Notes: a model not told the origin generated them from the sequence alone. Shown: positions 51,247 through 61,491, counted from the stretch's first letter. The stretch is DNA of 64,000 nucleotides from an uncultured Clostridia bacterium (GCA_934120135.1 CAKOTK010000008.1:11703-75702), one strand, 5' to 3'. Numbers and translations: made by a program.

Positions 51247-53907
51247 TTAGTGTTTTGGTGTTACTAAACCATATGTGAATGGATATGCTCCTCCTGTTAA
51301 GTCTACACCATTCCAGCCCCAACAAACTCCATTATATTGGTTTATCCATGTGTCTAAATCATCAAATGCTACTCCTCCAACATTGTGTGCAACTATTCCA
51401 TTTCCAATGTAGATTCCAACGTGTCCATATACACTATGTGAATATCCATATACGGTTGCACCTACTTGTATTTGAGACCAGTCTGTTGATACCCCCCATT
51501 TTTGACCTGCATGTAATGCACAGTCTGCTGTTGTATATTGTGGGCAAGCTCCTGCTGCATAATATACTTGATAAACCCATGCTTGGCACATTCCTTTCTC
51601 TTGGATACAACCATAAGCTGCTGAATTTTGAGCAACTTCTGCTACTTTAGCTTGAAGTTCATTTCCTCCTGAAGTATATACTGTAATTCCTACAAGTTCA
51701 TACATTTCTTTAACAAATTGTGATACTGTGCTTGACCATTCATCTCCTGGTGGACAATATGATTCTCCTATGCTTCCTATGCTAGTGTTTCCACCTGCAA
51801 AGTATGCGCTACCTGTCCCTATTAGTTCTCCAAAGTCTTCTACTGCTACTTTAAAACTTGGGTATTTTCTCCATCCATTCATTGAATCCCCATTGTAACT
51901 TCCTTTAATGCTAAACCAGTTATATGTTGCTGGTTTTATTGCCGCCCAATTTACTCCACAACTAGATTCCATTTGAGTAACGGCAATAGCAAAAATTGCA
52001 TTTACATGGTACCTATTTTGAATACTCATAAAAGCATCTATAGAACTCATTAAATTGCTATATGCTTTACCTGAATATCTTTTACTTATTATTTCTTCTA
52101 TTTGTTGTTGTGTAAGTGGTTGTAATGCTCCTGGTTCATCAACTTTTACTATTAGGCCTGCTGATGTAAATTCTGTAAAATCTCTTATTTCAAATATACT
52201 AAGGTCTAATTCTGTTACTCCATAATTTTTACCAGTATATTTATATAATATATATCGCATAACTTGTTCTAGATTTTGCAATTTTCCATCTTTTTGCATT
52301 AAACCAAATAACCAGTCTGCCCCACTTATTATATTTATTTTTCCTGCTGCTTCATGCCTATCTGAATTTGGTATTCTAAAGAAATCATCTAATAGTCCTA
52401 AAAATGTTGTTTTGCTATCTGTTCTAAACTTCTTTTTTACATATTTTGGATTTTGAGTGTTATTTTCATATGAATCTGGTGTTACACCTTGGCTTCCTTT
52501 ATCACCAGTTTTGTCTATTACTTTGCCTCTTGTTCCTTCTTTATAAATAGTTCCTGTTCTATCTGTTTCAATTGTATTGTATTTATCAGTATTCCATGTA
52601 TATGACTGTCCGTCTGGCGGAGTTCCTGGGTCTGGATCATCTGCTAATGAAGAATCATTAGTTTTATCATATCTTTCAAAATTATGATATGGTTCTTGAT
52701 CTGTAAGGTTATATGTTATTCTTTGTTCACTAAACCATGTTTTGGCATATGTTATTTTAGGAGTTGGTACTGTACTAGTTATAGTAGTAATTTTTGTTGT
52801 TTTTTCATCGCTACTATCTGAGGTTGTCCATCTATGTGTCGTATTTTGCTTTTGTTGGACATGTGCTGTCCTAATATTTCTTTTATATCCATATATATTT
52901 TCTTCAACTGTTTTAGTTACTGTATCTAATAATGTTATATCTATTTTTGTATTATTCTTAACTATTTCTGTAACTGCTGATACAAACTCTGGGTTTTGTG
53001 ATACCATAGTTAAATATATAAAGAAGTTTACTGGTGTGGTATATTGTGATATAACACTCTTATAATCTATATGTCTTAAGCTGATTATTATTTTATCTGG
53101 TTCTTCTTTTCCATCTACTTCTGTTTCTATTATTGTCCATTGCGCTATTACTAATTTTCCTTCTTCATCTATTGAGTAATGCATTCTTACTGCATCTAAT
53201 CCCTTTTTATTATTTTTAGCGGCTTCTTCCTTCATTTTTTCATATGGCATCCATGACATTTCATATAGCCTAGTGTTTTCATCAACTACTTCTGCATCAC
53301 TTGTTCTATATAAATATACTTTTCCATATGTTTTTTGTCCATATGCATTTCCACTTGCTAAAGTTGGTTCATAGTGTGGTGTTTCTGTTACAAGTTGTGC
53401 CTCTAAAAACTTTCTTATATATTTTTTCTCGGCTTCTAATTGTTTCTGTTTTAAAGTTTCTTCATCATCTGTTGATTCTTTTTCGATATCTCCTAGCAGC
53501 CACAGTTCGTCCATATCAAATCCCAAATCTTCTATGCCTTTGATTACTTTTTCGATATCTTCATCTTTTATTTTAATTGAACCGTCCCATGTGTCATCAA
53601 TTTTAAAGAGGTCTATAAACGAATCAACAACATTTTGTATTGTATCTCCAATAGTATTAAAAATACTAAATAATGACATTCCTAATGATACAATAACTAA
53701 TATTGGTATCAATATTAATATTAATACTAATCTTTGAACTTTTTTATTTTTTGCAAGCTTTACGCCATCTTTTACTGCTCCTACTACATTTCCAGTTGAT
53801 ACATTTTTAGCTAAATCTGCACCATCTCTTACTGCATTAGTTGTATCTTGAATATTCTCATTAGCTTTTTCCATTAAATTCTGCTCATTGTTTTGTTCTT
53901 CGTCCAC
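51247..53907 (-). CDS. Secretion-locus cell-wall hydrolase: lysozyme-like plus CHAP/NlpC domain
   Basis: 886 residues. The N-terminal ~60 cytoplasmic residues are followed by a helix (VLILILIPILVIVSLGMSLFSIF). A long middle part contains Thr/Asp/Pro-rich linkers. At about 630-760 a glucosaminidase/lysozyme-like domain is present (AIFAIAVTQMESSCGVNW with the probable catalytic Glu, GYNWFSIKG-type strand). The end carries a CHAP/NlpC peptidase: Cys in EKGMCQAWVYQVYY, VGATVYGYSHSVYGHVGIYIGNG with His, WGWNGVDL. Both activities open peptidoglycan, as VirB1-type proteins do for type IV machines. GTG start with AAGGTG upstream. Confidence 0.85.
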   Translation of the reverse strand: MDEEQNNEQNLMEKANENIQDTTNAVRDGADLAKNVSTGNVVGAVKDGVKLAKNKKVQRLVLILILIPILVIVSLGMSLFSIFNTIGDTIQNVVDSFIDLFKIDDTWDGSIKIKDEDIEKVIKGIEDLGFDMDELWLLGDIEKESTDDEETLKQKQLEAEKKYIRKFLEAQLVTETPHYEPTLASGNAYGQKTYGKVYLYRTSDAEVVDENTRLYEMSWMPYEKMKEEAAKNNKKGLDAVRMHYSIDEEGKLVIAQWTIIETEVDGKEEPDKIIISLRHIDYKSVISQYTTPVNFFIYLTMVSQNPEFVSAVTEIVKNNTKIDITLLDTVTKTVEENIYGYKRNIRTAHVQQKQNTTHRWTTSDSSDEKTTKITTITSTVPTPKITYAKTWFSEQRITYNLTDQEPYHNFERYDKTNDSSLADDPDPGTPPDGQSYTWNTDKYNTIETDRTGTIYKEGTRGKVIDKTGDKGSQGVTPDSYENNTQNPKYVKKKFRTDSKTTFLGLLDDFFRIPNSDRHEAAGKINIISGADWLFGLMQKDGKLQNLEQVMRYILYKYTGKNYGVTELDLSIFEIRDFTEFTSAGLIVKVDEPGALQPLTQQQIEEIISKRYSGKAYSNLMSSIDAFMSIQNRYHVNAIFAIAVTQMESSCGVNWAAIKPATYNWFSIKGSYNGDSMNGWRKYPSFKVAVEDFGELIGTGSAYFAGGNTSIGSIGESYCPPGDEWSSTVSQFVKEMYELVGITVYTSGGNELQAKVAEVAQNSAAYGCIQEKGMCQAWVYQVYYAAGACPQYTTADCALHAGQKWGVSTDWSQIQVGATVYGYSHSVYGHVGIYIGNGIVAHNVGGVAFDDLDTWINQYNGVCWGWNGVDLTGGAYPFTYGLVTPKH

Positions 53908-53920
53908 TTTTTCACCTTCT

Positions 53921-54844
53921 TTATTGAATTCCTATTATCATAGTTGTTTTTGTATTATCTTCTTGATTTAAACATATATTATTAAATTGCATTTTTTTTA
54001 TTGTTCTGTACGTATCATACATTTTATTAAATGTAATATTTAGTTCTTTTGTTCTCCTTGAGTCTATTGATAAATCATATATAGGGATTTCATGTAAAAA
54101 GCTTACATATTTTGTATCGTTTTTATCTAATAGGAAAATATCTTCACTATTTTGCCCATCACTAATTGAAATTGTATTTTCAGTATTATTTTTTATTGAT
54201 ATTCTATATTGTTCATAACTTCTATATACTTTTTTATTTTTTATTATTATTTGTATTTCATTTATTGTTTGTTCTTTATTTATTTCTTGTTTTTTTATAA
54301 AACCATTTATATTAAGTTTTCTTTCTCCGTCTTGATTTATTATTGTTATATAATCTTCAAAATTATCATTTGTACTTTTTCCACCTGTTGCTAATAAATC
54401 ATCATTGTAATATGTTGTTTTGTATGTATATGACCCTACTTCACTAAACATTAATTCCAAATTGTATGTTTTCTTAGTCTGGAAATTTCTTGCGTAATAG
54501 TTTTTTATGAATATATTTATATCATTATTAAATTCTTCTTTGCAGTCATTTGATAATAATTCATATGCCTTTGTTGTCTCACTATTATTGCAATAATCAA
54601 TGAATTTTTTTATTGCACCTACGTTTTCTTCTGTAACAGACTCTGATACATTTTGTCCAGTTATTACTGATTCTGTTGGCTTCTGTAGGTCCACTACATT
54701 TGATATATTAGTTTCTTCCGTAGTAGTAGTTTGCCTTAATATGTTGTCTACTACTTTTAATAAAATAATAATAAAAGCTATAATTGCAATTATTATTATT
54801 ATTTGTTTTCTATTTCTGTTCCAATATCTAATAATTTTATTCAT
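53921..54844 (-). CDS. Membrane protein of the secretion locus, VirB8-like
   Basis: 307 residues from the ATG at 54844, with GGAGG upstream; the earlier ATG overlaps that site. One membrane helix (KQIIIIIAIIAFIIILLKVV) is followed by an extracytoplasmic domain IKKFIDYCNNSETTKAYELLSNDCKEEFNNDINIFIKNYY that resembles an NTF2/VirB8-type fold, and a second strand-rich half (YRSYEQYRISIKNNTENTISI). It lies 14 bp before the hydrolase gene. A similar domain occurs in the protein at 49945-51222. Assignment is by layout, not by motif. Confidence 0.6.
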   Translation of the reverse strand: MNKIIRYWNRNRKQIIIIIAIIAFIIILLKVVDNILRQTTTTEETNISNVVDLQKPTESVITGQNVSESVTEENVGAIKKFIDYCNNSETTKAYELLSNDCKEEFNNDINIFIKNYYARNFQTKKTYNLELMFSEVGSYTYKTTYYNDDLLATGGKSTNDNFEDYITIINQDGERKLNINGFIKKQEINKEQTINEIQIIIKNKKVYRSYEQYRISIKNNTENTISISDGQNSEDIFLLDKNDTKYVSFLHEIPIYDLSIDSRRTKELNITFNKMYDTYRTIKKMQFNNICLNQEDNTKTTMIIGIQ

Positions 54845-54875
54845 TGCAATTATAACCTCCATTTTTATTATTTAA

Positions 54876-57422
54876 TTATGGTTTTTTGTAATATTTCTTT
54901 ATATTATTCATCATGTCTTTTGCATTACTTTTTGCTTCTGCTTCACTAAAGTTTGCATTTTTAAATCCTTTTTCGAATTCTCCAATTTTTTCATTTACAT
55001 AATCTTCGTTTGATAATTTTTCAGGTTTAATCTCTCTTGCCATCTTTCCGATTACTTCTGTGCGTCGTTTTATATCTTCTGCTGGTAAACTTCCATTTAG
55101 TTCTTGCATCATTTTGTCATCTAACTTCATTACCCTTTTTATTTCTTTATTATCTGTAAATCCATTTTGATAAAGTTGAATAGCTCTATTCTCTAAATCT
55201 GCTAATTCTTTACCTTCAGGTGGATTTCCATCTTTTCTGAAATTATCCATTACAAATTGACGCATTTTTCCAGATTGACGCAATTCTGCTTCTTGTCTTG
55301 CTAGTTCTGCTTTTTCAACAGATCCATATCTTGCTTTTGCCATCTCTGTACTCATATTTCTTGCTAGATTTGTATTTGCTATTCTTCTACCTATTCCTGG
55401 TGCTATTGAATATCCTAGTACACCACCTGCTGCTCCATATTTTAGTACATCTTCTAAGTCATCTCCTGCAATTCCCATTCCAAGTCCAATTGCTCCAACT
55501 GTACCTGCAACCGCTGCTTTTCCTGCAAACTTTAATGCTCCTTTTCCTATTCTTGTTGCACCATTGCCTAATGTTCTCTTCCATTGTCCATCTGCATATT
55601 TAGTACTCCATGTATTTTTAAAAGCTGTTCTAACAGGTGCTGTAGCAAGAGCTCCTAACCCTACTCTTTTCCAAAAGCCTTTGTTATCTTGTCCGTCATC
55701 TTCCACACTTGGACTCGGCGTACTTGGACTTGGCGTATTTGGAGTTGGTACTTGTGCATTTGCACTTGCATAATCATCTGAATAATTTTCTGGATTCAAA
55801 TACATATCATTGTAATCCCAGTCGTCTGGATCCTGTGGTTGAGATTCTCTTTCTTCTTCTGGTGGCAAGTATGCTCTTCCCTCTTCTTCTGGTGCTTGTT
55901 GTTCTGTATTGTTTCCTTGTGTGTTATTTCCATTGTTATCTCCACCGTTATTTCCATTGCCTGGATTTAATGCTCTTCCATAGTCTCCATAACTATCTGG
56001 TGCATTTGGATTTTCTACAGCAGTTCTTACATTATTATTTCCGCCATTTCCACCACCTGGATTGGCTCCTCTATGTGAAAGGGCTCCTATAGCCTTTTTA
56101 GTCATATTCCATGCTGCAGCTCCTCCAAACATTGCACCTGCTTGACTTAGAGTTCCTGGTGTTGATGCTTTATCAAATCCAAAGAATTTACGTAACATTT
56201 TTTCTGCTGGTCCAATAAATGCTATTACTAATATTGAATATAATATATTTTGAGTTGCCAAGTTTAAAGCTGACCCAACTAATACTGTATATATAATTAA
56301 ATGGAATGGCTGTAACAATGCTGTGAATATATATTCTTTTAGCCAGGCATTAAAAGCTTGTGCCTTTCCATCATTTAATTTATCTATTGGATATGTCATT
56401 GCAACTAATGGTGCAATAATTGTTAAAAATGCCATTGTTACTGTCCTTTTCATATATATCCATGTATATTTGCAAGTATATACTAGTAATGCAACATAAA
56501 ATACTATATATACAAACTTTGGACCTATATCTTTATATTGAACTTGCAATCTTACAAGTCCAAGTAAATCCGTATTATATGATACATTGCTTCCTTTAAT
56601 ATGTACTGGTATAGATGTTACCGAGTCTCCAATTGTGTCATTAAGTATTTGTACTATTGATACTGTAAAAGTCATAATATAGTGCATAAAAAATATTAAA
56701 CACATTGCTACAAGCCAGTCAAATACTCGTTGTTTATATTTTGCTTTATCATCAGCAGAACTACTAATAACAATCCTAATTCCTATATAAACCAATACTG
56801 ATAATAGTATTACTATTGCTAAATTTCTTAATGCTACATACCAAGTGGCTATAATACTACTAAGCTGTCTTGCTATTGAAATACTATTTTGTTTATCATT
56901 TCCCCAGTCTTTTGGTTGAACAAAATTTATATCATAGGCAGGTACCTTTCCCGCAAATATTTTATCAACAGAATATTGAATTGTTGGAATAAAATAGTTA
57001 GCTCCCGTTAATAAATCTGCAGTTATTGCTATCACTCCCGCTACAGGCGAAACTACTGTAGTTAATATAGATGCTAGACTTATTTGATCAAAATTAGAAT
57101 CATCTATTTCTACTACATCAACTCCACTAGGTTGATTAAATGCCATATCCGGAAATTTATCTTGATTATTTTTGAACCACCCTGCATTTATAAATATATT
57201 TCCTAAACCGGCGGACAAATCGTATTTTCCATTGTATAAAAACGCTTGTAATAACGATAATATAGTATCTCCTAATCCTGTAATCAAATCGGTTATTGGA
57301 TCAAATAAAATTCCAAATACATCTGCTCTTGAAAATGTAGGGAATACAAAATTCCATAATATTGCAATTATTACTATTAAAATTATCTTTTGAGTTGTTC
57401 CTTTTTTAGTAAAAATTTTCAT
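54876..57422 (-). CDS. VirB6/TrbL-like polytopic secretion protein
   Basis: 848 residues. The N-terminal ~460 carry a signal (IILIVIIAILWNFVFPTFSRA) and several membrane segments (SILTTVVSPVAGVIAITADLL, NLAIVILLSVLVYIGIRIVIS, IFFMHYIMTFTVSIVQIL, TMAFLTIIAPLVAMTYPIDK, ILYSILVIAFIGPAEKMLRKFFGF), typical of VirB6/TrbL/CD1108-type conjugation proteins of Firmicutes. A Gly/Asn/Pro-rich linker (GGGNGGNNN, NNGGDNNGNN) and a basic C-terminal domain follow. Such proteins form the inner-membrane channel. It lies 9 bp after the VirB4 gene. Confidence 0.82.
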   Translation of the reverse strand: MKIFTKKGTTQKIILIVIIAILWNFVFPTFSRADVFGILFDPITDLITGLGDTILSLLQAFLYNGKYDLSAGLGNIFINAGWFKNNQDKFPDMAFNQPSGVDVVEIDDSNFDQISLASILTTVVSPVAGVIAITADLLTGANYFIPTIQYSVDKIFAGKVPAYDINFVQPKDWGNDKQNSISIARQLSSIIATWYVALRNLAIVILLSVLVYIGIRIVISSSADDKAKYKQRVFDWLVAMCLIFFMHYIMTFTVSIVQILNDTIGDSVTSIPVHIKGSNVSYNTDLLGLVRLQVQYKDIGPKFVYIVFYVALLVYTCKYTWIYMKRTVTMAFLTIIAPLVAMTYPIDKLNDGKAQAFNAWLKEYIFTALLQPFHLIIYTVLVGSALNLATQNILYSILVIAFIGPAEKMLRKFFGFDKASTPGTLSQAGAMFGGAAAWNMTKKAIGALSHRGANPGGGNGGNNNVRTAVENPNAPDSYGDYGRALNPGNGNNGGDNNGNNTQGNNTEQQAPEEEGRAYLPPEEERESQPQDPDDWDYNDMYLNPENYSDDYASANAQVPTPNTPSPSTPSPSVEDDGQDNKGFWKRVGLGALATAPVRTAFKNTWSTKYADGQWKRTLGNGATRIGKGALKFAGKAAVAGTVGAIGLGMGIAGDDLEDVLKYGAAGGVLGYSIAPGIGRRIANTNLARNMSTEMAKARYGSVEKAELARQEAELRQSGKMRQFVMDNFRKDGNPPEGKELADLENRAIQLYQNGFTDNKEIKRVMKLDDKMMQELNGSLPAEDIKRRTEVIGKMAREIKPEKLSNEDYVNEKIGEFEKGFKNANFSEAEAKSNAKDMMNNIKKYYKKP

Positions 57423-57431
57423 ATTTTCCCC

Positions 57432-59417
57432 CTAATAGATTTCTTGTCTTCTTTTTTGACTTTTCATCTGTGCTAATTTATTTAAGTTCGTTTCAACGAA
57501 TTCAAATTCTTTTGCTGTAGGTTTTATTTGAATTATTGCACTATCTGCCCCTACTTTTAGTAATCCTTCTCCTTTAAAGCAAGTAATTAAGAAATTTGCC
57601 TCTCCTTCGCTTAGTTTAAATACTTCTTTTAAATATTGTATTTCTGATTTATCTTGTGCTAAGAATAATTTTGTGTCTGAAGATGTTAATACTGCTTGTG
57701 CCTCTGGTTTTTCATAGAAATCTTGGAATCTTTGTGAAATAATTGCTAAAGATACATTTCTTTTTCTGGCACGTCTAGCCATAGTGTTTAAGAAGTCTAC
57801 AGCTTCTGGGTATGGTAAAAGCATCCAAGCCTCATCAACTAAAACTCTTTTCTTTGATGCTTTTGCTCTATCTTCACTATTTTTCTTAACATATTTTTCC
57901 CAAATCCATGCTAGCAAAATTTGTTGTGCTAGTGGTCTTGCAAATCTTTCTTCTAGTTGTGATATATCTAAGTTTATGAATAATGTACCATCTAATAAAT
58001 CAAAAGTAGATTGTCCATCAAAGTATGCCATTTGTCCATCATATTCTCTTATATATTGTTTCATAACTTTTAGTAAGTAGCTATAATGGAAGCTATAGTC
58101 TTTGTTTGTATTTTCTGATGCTTTGTTTTGTATTCTTCTATACCAAGAACCTATTGTTGGCATTTGTTTTTTATCTTTTCCTAACATATTGCCATCTAAA
58201 CTGTTGTTAGATGCTTCATATAAGCTGTTTGGATCTGAGTTTATTCCATGTGCTGCATACTCTTCTGCAACTGATTCTGCTATAATTTGTTTTGTAAGCT
58301 CATTTACTTCTTGGCTTCTTGTGCTACCTCTTGCCATTGTAAGTAAAGCTTGGGTAACGTCTTCAACTTTGTTTTCAACATTAAGTACTAATCTTTCTCT
58401 TCCTGTAATTTCATCTTTTGCTACTTCTGTTTCTATATCAAATATGTTTATAACTGTTTTTGATGTTGGTGAAAGTACTACATTTATTCCACCTAAGCTT
58501 TCTGCAACTATACTGTACTCACCTTCAGCATCTAGAGCTAAACTTTGTATTCCCATCAATACTGCTGAACGAGAAATTAAAGTTTTCATTGTAACTGATT
58601 TACCAGCACCAGATTTAGCAAATATAACCATGTTATAGTTTGTTAATGAATTGTGGAAGTTATCAAATAAGATTGGTACACCAGTTTGTTTATTTATTCC
58701 TAATGGTATTCCTGATGGATGTCCAACTTCTGAAGTTGTAAATGGGAATACTGTTCCCATAGACCTACGGTCAAATGTATGTATTTTTTTGATTTTGTCA
58801 TCCATTAAAGGAAGATTTGATTGGAATGCATCTTCTTGCATTGCCCATGCACTTTTTATATTTACAAGAGATTTAGACATTTCTGTTGCTAATAGCTTTG
58901 TGTATTTGTCTAAGTCTTCTAGGTTATATGCAAATAAAGTTGCTACAATTGATGCTTCATAAAGTTTGTTATATCCTGCTGCGATTTCATCTCTTAGTTG
59001 TTCTGCTTCAAATCTTTTTTGTCCTAATGTACTTTCTCTGTTGATATTTCCTCTATCTGCTGCTACAATTCTTTCTGTTTCTAGTTCGTTTATAACTCTG
59101 TTTAATTCATTTTGTGATCTAGATTCTTGAATTGGGTTTATGTATATTGATGTATTTATATCTCCAAATAGGTACATATCTCTAAATAGTTCTGGGAATG
59201 TACACATTCTTGGTAAACTTGATACAAAAAAACTTCTAGCATATCTTGTAACATTTGATATTATTTCTAAGTGGTCTATGTTACTCGTATCAATTCCTGA
59301 TGGAGCAATTAGCTCTTTTATGGTTTTCTTTCTTAAAATTTTATACTCTGCTGGTTTTGTATAATCATTATGCTGTCCTTGTATCATTTCTTCTTTTTGT
59401 TTTTTCTTCTTGCCCAT
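57432..59417 (-). CDS. virB4: VirB4/TraC-type ATPase, C-terminal motor part
   Basis: 661 residues. The P-loop is at 267-274 (AKSGAGKS) with SVTMKTLISRSAVLMG behind it, Walker B-like KKRVLVDEAWMLLPYPEAVDF, and later RFQDFYEKPEAQAVLTSSDTKLFLAQDKSEIQYL, all as in VirB4. VirB4 powers assembly and transport in type IV systems. The N-terminal ~90 residues correspond to the end of the usual VirB4 N-domain. The gene overlaps the preceding membrane-anchored gene by 50 bp, which suggests a VirB4 split in two, or a recruited accessory. GGAGG precedes the ATG. Confidence 0.93.
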   Translation of the reverse strand: MGKKKKQKEEMIQGQHNDYTKPAEYKILRKKTIKELIAPSGIDTSNIDHLEIISNVTRYARSFFVSSLPRMCTFPELFRDMYLFGDINTSIYINPIQESRSQNELNRVINELETERIVAADRGNINRESTLGQKRFEAEQLRDEIAAGYNKLYEASIVATLFAYNLEDLDKYTKLLATEMSKSLVNIKSAWAMQEDAFQSNLPLMDDKIKKIHTFDRRSMGTVFPFTTSEVGHPSGIPLGINKQTGVPILFDNFHNSLTNYNMVIFAKSGAGKSVTMKTLISRSAVLMGIQSLALDAEGEYSIVAESLGGINVVLSPTSKTVINIFDIETEVAKDEITGRERLVLNVENKVEDVTQALLTMARGSTRSQEVNELTKQIIAESVAEEYAAHGINSDPNSLYEASNNSLDGNMLGKDKKQMPTIGSWYRRIQNKASENTNKDYSFHYSYLLKVMKQYIREYDGQMAYFDGQSTFDLLDGTLFINLDISQLEERFARPLAQQILLAWIWEKYVKKNSEDRAKASKKRVLVDEAWMLLPYPEAVDFLNTMARRARKRNVSLAIISQRFQDFYEKPEAQAVLTSSDTKLFLAQDKSEIQYLKEVFKLSEGEANFLITCFKGEGLLKVGADSAIIQIKPTAKEFEFVETNLNKLAQMKSQKRRQEIY

Positions 59418-60615
59418 CTTCAGTACCTCCTTCTACATTAGTAGTTTGTTTTTTAGGTCTTCCTCTTCTCTTTGCTGTATCTTGATTTACTTTTTCTATT
59501 GCATTTTCTGCAATATCTTTTCCTACAATATGTTTATTTTGAGAAATAATTAGTTTTGCCATTTGATCTATTAAATCTTCCATTGATTCTTGTTTTTTCT
59601 CAAATGCTAATTCTTTTTCTGTTTTTGCTTCTATTACTTTTTGATTTGCTTTGTCAAATGCATCTTTTTCTATTTTTTCATTTAATGCTCTCATTTTTTT
59701 GTCAATAACGTCTGGTGCTGTAGAATATAGCTCAGTATATCCAGATTCTATTGCTTTATCTACACTATAAACCTCTGCATCATCACGGTTGTATGCTACA
59801 TATAATAAGTCAACTAAGTCATTTGAATTAAGTACTCTTCCATTTACTCCACATACGCCTAAAGTTCTAATAATTGATTGTGCTCTTGTATATAGCTCTG
59901 AAAAAGCTAAGTTTGTAATTTCTTGTTTATCAAAGTTGTTTTCTCCTAATTCTTCTGGATAGTATGGAACAACTACATAATATTTTTGGTTTAATACGTT
60001 TTTGTTTAAACTCATTTTTTCTGTTGAGTAAATTACGTCTTTTCCGTATTCATATAAATTTGTAGTTTTAGTTAGCTCATAAAATGCTGCTTTTATTTCT
60101 TCATCTGAATAATTTCCTGAATTAACCATTTTATCATATTGTAGCTTTTCTTTCTCAAGTTGCTCCTCTACCTCTTGCACTTTTGCACGATATGTTTGAA
60201 TACTACTTTCAAGGTTTATTGTTCTAGTTTGTGTATATATTTGTATTGGATGTCTTAGTGTATTTAGAAATTGTATAAATCCTTCTTCAACAGCATTTTT
60301 TTCTACTGCTGACATAAGGTCATAGTTTACCCCTTGGCATTCAACTACCATTACATATTTTGCTCCGTTTTTTGTTATAATCATATTGTCTTCAATTTTA
60401 TCAAATTCCATAAAATCAAATACTGATTCTACTGAATATTGTTTTGTTTTCTTTGATGTCTTATCATTTTTAGATCCTACTCCTGATATTATTTTATCTT
60501 CTTCTTTTTTGCTTTTTGACTTAAAATATAATACGCAAAGAATGATTAATAAAATAACCATTACTGCTAACGCTACTATTAAGACTATTTTTAATATATT
60601 ACTATCAAGATTCAT
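59368..60615 (-). CDS. Membrane-anchored VirB4-associated protein
   Basis: 415 residues. One N-terminal membrane helix (ILKIVLIVALAVMVILLIILCVLYF) is followed by a domain (SVESVFDFMEFDKIEDNMIITKNGAKYVMVVECQGVNYDLM) that resembles the start of VirB4/TraC N-terminal domains, and the segment LRHPIQIYTQTRTINLESSIQTYRAKV. A long coiled region and a basic tail (RRGRPKKQTTNVE) close it. No ATPase motif is present. Position between PrgI and VirB4 with overlap at both ends implies co-folding with VirB4. In standard Firmicute systems both parts are often one protein. Confidence 0.7.
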   Translation of the reverse strand: MNLDSNILKIVLIVALAVMVILLIILCVLYFKSKSKKEEDKIISGVGSKNDKTSKKTKQYSVESVFDFMEFDKIEDNMIITKNGAKYVMVVECQGVNYDLMSAVEKNAVEEGFIQFLNTLRHPIQIYTQTRTINLESSIQTYRAKVQEVEEQLEKEKLQYDKMVNSGNYSDEEIKAAFYELTKTTNLYEYGKDVIYSTEKMSLNKNVLNQKYYVVVPYYPEELGENNFDKQEITNLAFSELYTRAQSIIRTLGVCGVNGRVLNSNDLVDLLYVAYNRDDAEVYSVDKAIESGYTELYSTAPDVIDKKMRALNEKIEKDAFDKANQKVIEAKTEKELAFEKKQESMEDLIDQMAKLIISQNKHIVGKDIAENAIEKVNQDTAKRRGRPKKQTTNVEGGTEDGQEEKTKRRNDTRTA

Positions 60616-60952
60616 CGCCCTTACCCTCCTTATATACGTAGATTTTCTTACCTTGCATTTTAAACTTTATTGCTCTTTTTATAATGTCGTCTATATTTTC
60701 TCCTCCTGTTTTTTTGCTGAATTCAAATTTTGTGATTTCAGGAACTTTTAATGTTCCTATTCCAAAACCAATTAGAGCAAATAATGCCATTATAACAATG
60801 CCTACGAAAGATAAGTTTATCCATTTAAATAAAAGGTAAATCAAAAAACCAGCTGCACCTGCAACAACTGTATATATTAGGCTTTTAGTTGAAAATATAA
60901 ATAAAATTCTATTTTCACCTTTTACATTTCTGGGTAAGTTATATGTGCCCAT
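60605..60952 (-). CDS. PrgI/VirB3-like membrane protein
   Basis: 115 residues: YNLPRNVKGENRILFIFSTKSLIYTVVAG with two membrane helices (SLIYTVVAGAAGFLIYLLF, LSFVGIVIMALFALIGFGIGTL) and the tail KVPEITKFEFSKKTGGENIDD. This is the PrgI family, VirB3-like and always next to VirB4 in Firmicute conjugation loci. It overlaps the next gene by 11 bp. A promoter and WalR boxes precede it. Confidence 0.9.
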   Translation of the reverse strand: MGTYNLPRNVKGENRILFIFSTKSLIYTVVAGAAGFLIYLLFKWINLSFVGIVIMALFALIGFGIGTLKVPEITKFEFSKKTGGENIDDIIKRAIKFKMQGKKIYVYKEGKGDES

Positions 60953-61000
60953 TGTGCTTCCTCCTTTGTTTATTTATATATCTATTTTTACTCAATATAT

Positions 61001-61029
61001 ATTATATCAGATATTATCGAAAAATGTAA
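61001..61029 (-). promoter_or_regulatory. Promoter of the secretion-machinery genes
   Basis: -35 TTACAT (61024-61029), 17-bp spacer, -10 TATAAT (61001-61006) with TGA before it (extended -10), upstream of PrgI. Confidence 0.75.
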
Positions 61030-61041
61030 CTATAAAATGAA

Positions 61042-61067
61042 AAAAAGTGCATAAAAATGCACTTTTT
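61042..61067 (-). terminator. Terminator between VirB2-like genes and machinery genes
   Basis: Perfect 11-bp stem AAAAAGTGCAT / ATGCACTTTTT with a 4-nt loop and T-run. Confidence 0.9.
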
Positions 61068-61075
61068 AATATAAT

Positions 61076-61103
61076 TGTAATATGCTTGTAATATTGTTGT
61101 AAT
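61076..61103. promoter_or_regulatory. WalR-type operator before the secretion-machinery promoter
   Basis: TGTAAT-N5-TGTAAT-N5-TGTAAT on the plus strand at exact 11-bp spacing (G at 61077, 61088, 61099), followed 11 bp on by TGTGTA. It begins before and runs up to the stop of the third VirB2-like gene. Confidence 0.8.
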
Positions 61104-61104
61104 A

Positions 61105-61491
61105 TTATTGTGTAACACCTTGTGCTAATCCAACTACAACTTTTGTAATTGCAGATGCACCAAAGATTAATATTGCACCAACTAAGTATGGAATCATTGT
61201 TTTCTTGTATTCTGCTTTTTCTGATGCACTACCCATCATATATTTAATACCTAAAACTAATAGTACAACAACAGCTACAACTACACCAACTGTTGTAATA
61301 ATTCCAATTATTTTGTTGCCCATAGCAGTTAAATCTCCTTGAGCTGTACTTGCAGTTCCTGTTAATTGACCAGCTATATTAGATGCATCAATACCTCCAC
61401 TGCTACTTGTTGCATTGCTTACTGTAGTAAATGATACTAATAATGCTATAGCAATCATCATTATTCCTACTATTTTTGCAGTTCTTTTCAT
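61105..61491 (-). CDS. VirB2/TrbC-like subunit 3
   Basis: 128 residues with signal peptide (IVGIMMIAIALLVSFTTVSNA) and two membrane segments (MGNKIIGIITTVGVVVAVVVLLVLGIKYMMG and MIPYLVGAILIFGASAITKVVVGLA) joined by the loop GSASEKAEYKKT. This is the pattern of VirB2/TrbC pilin-like subunits in Firmicute type IV systems. Third of three paralogues in a row, ended by a strong terminator. Confidence 0.87.
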   Translation of the reverse strand: MKRTAKIVGIMMIAIALLVSFTTVSNATSSSGGIDASNIAGQLTGTASTAQGDLTAMGNKIIGIITTVGVVVAVVVLLVLGIKYMMGSASEKAEYKKTMIPYLVGAILIFGASAITKVVVGLAQGVTQ

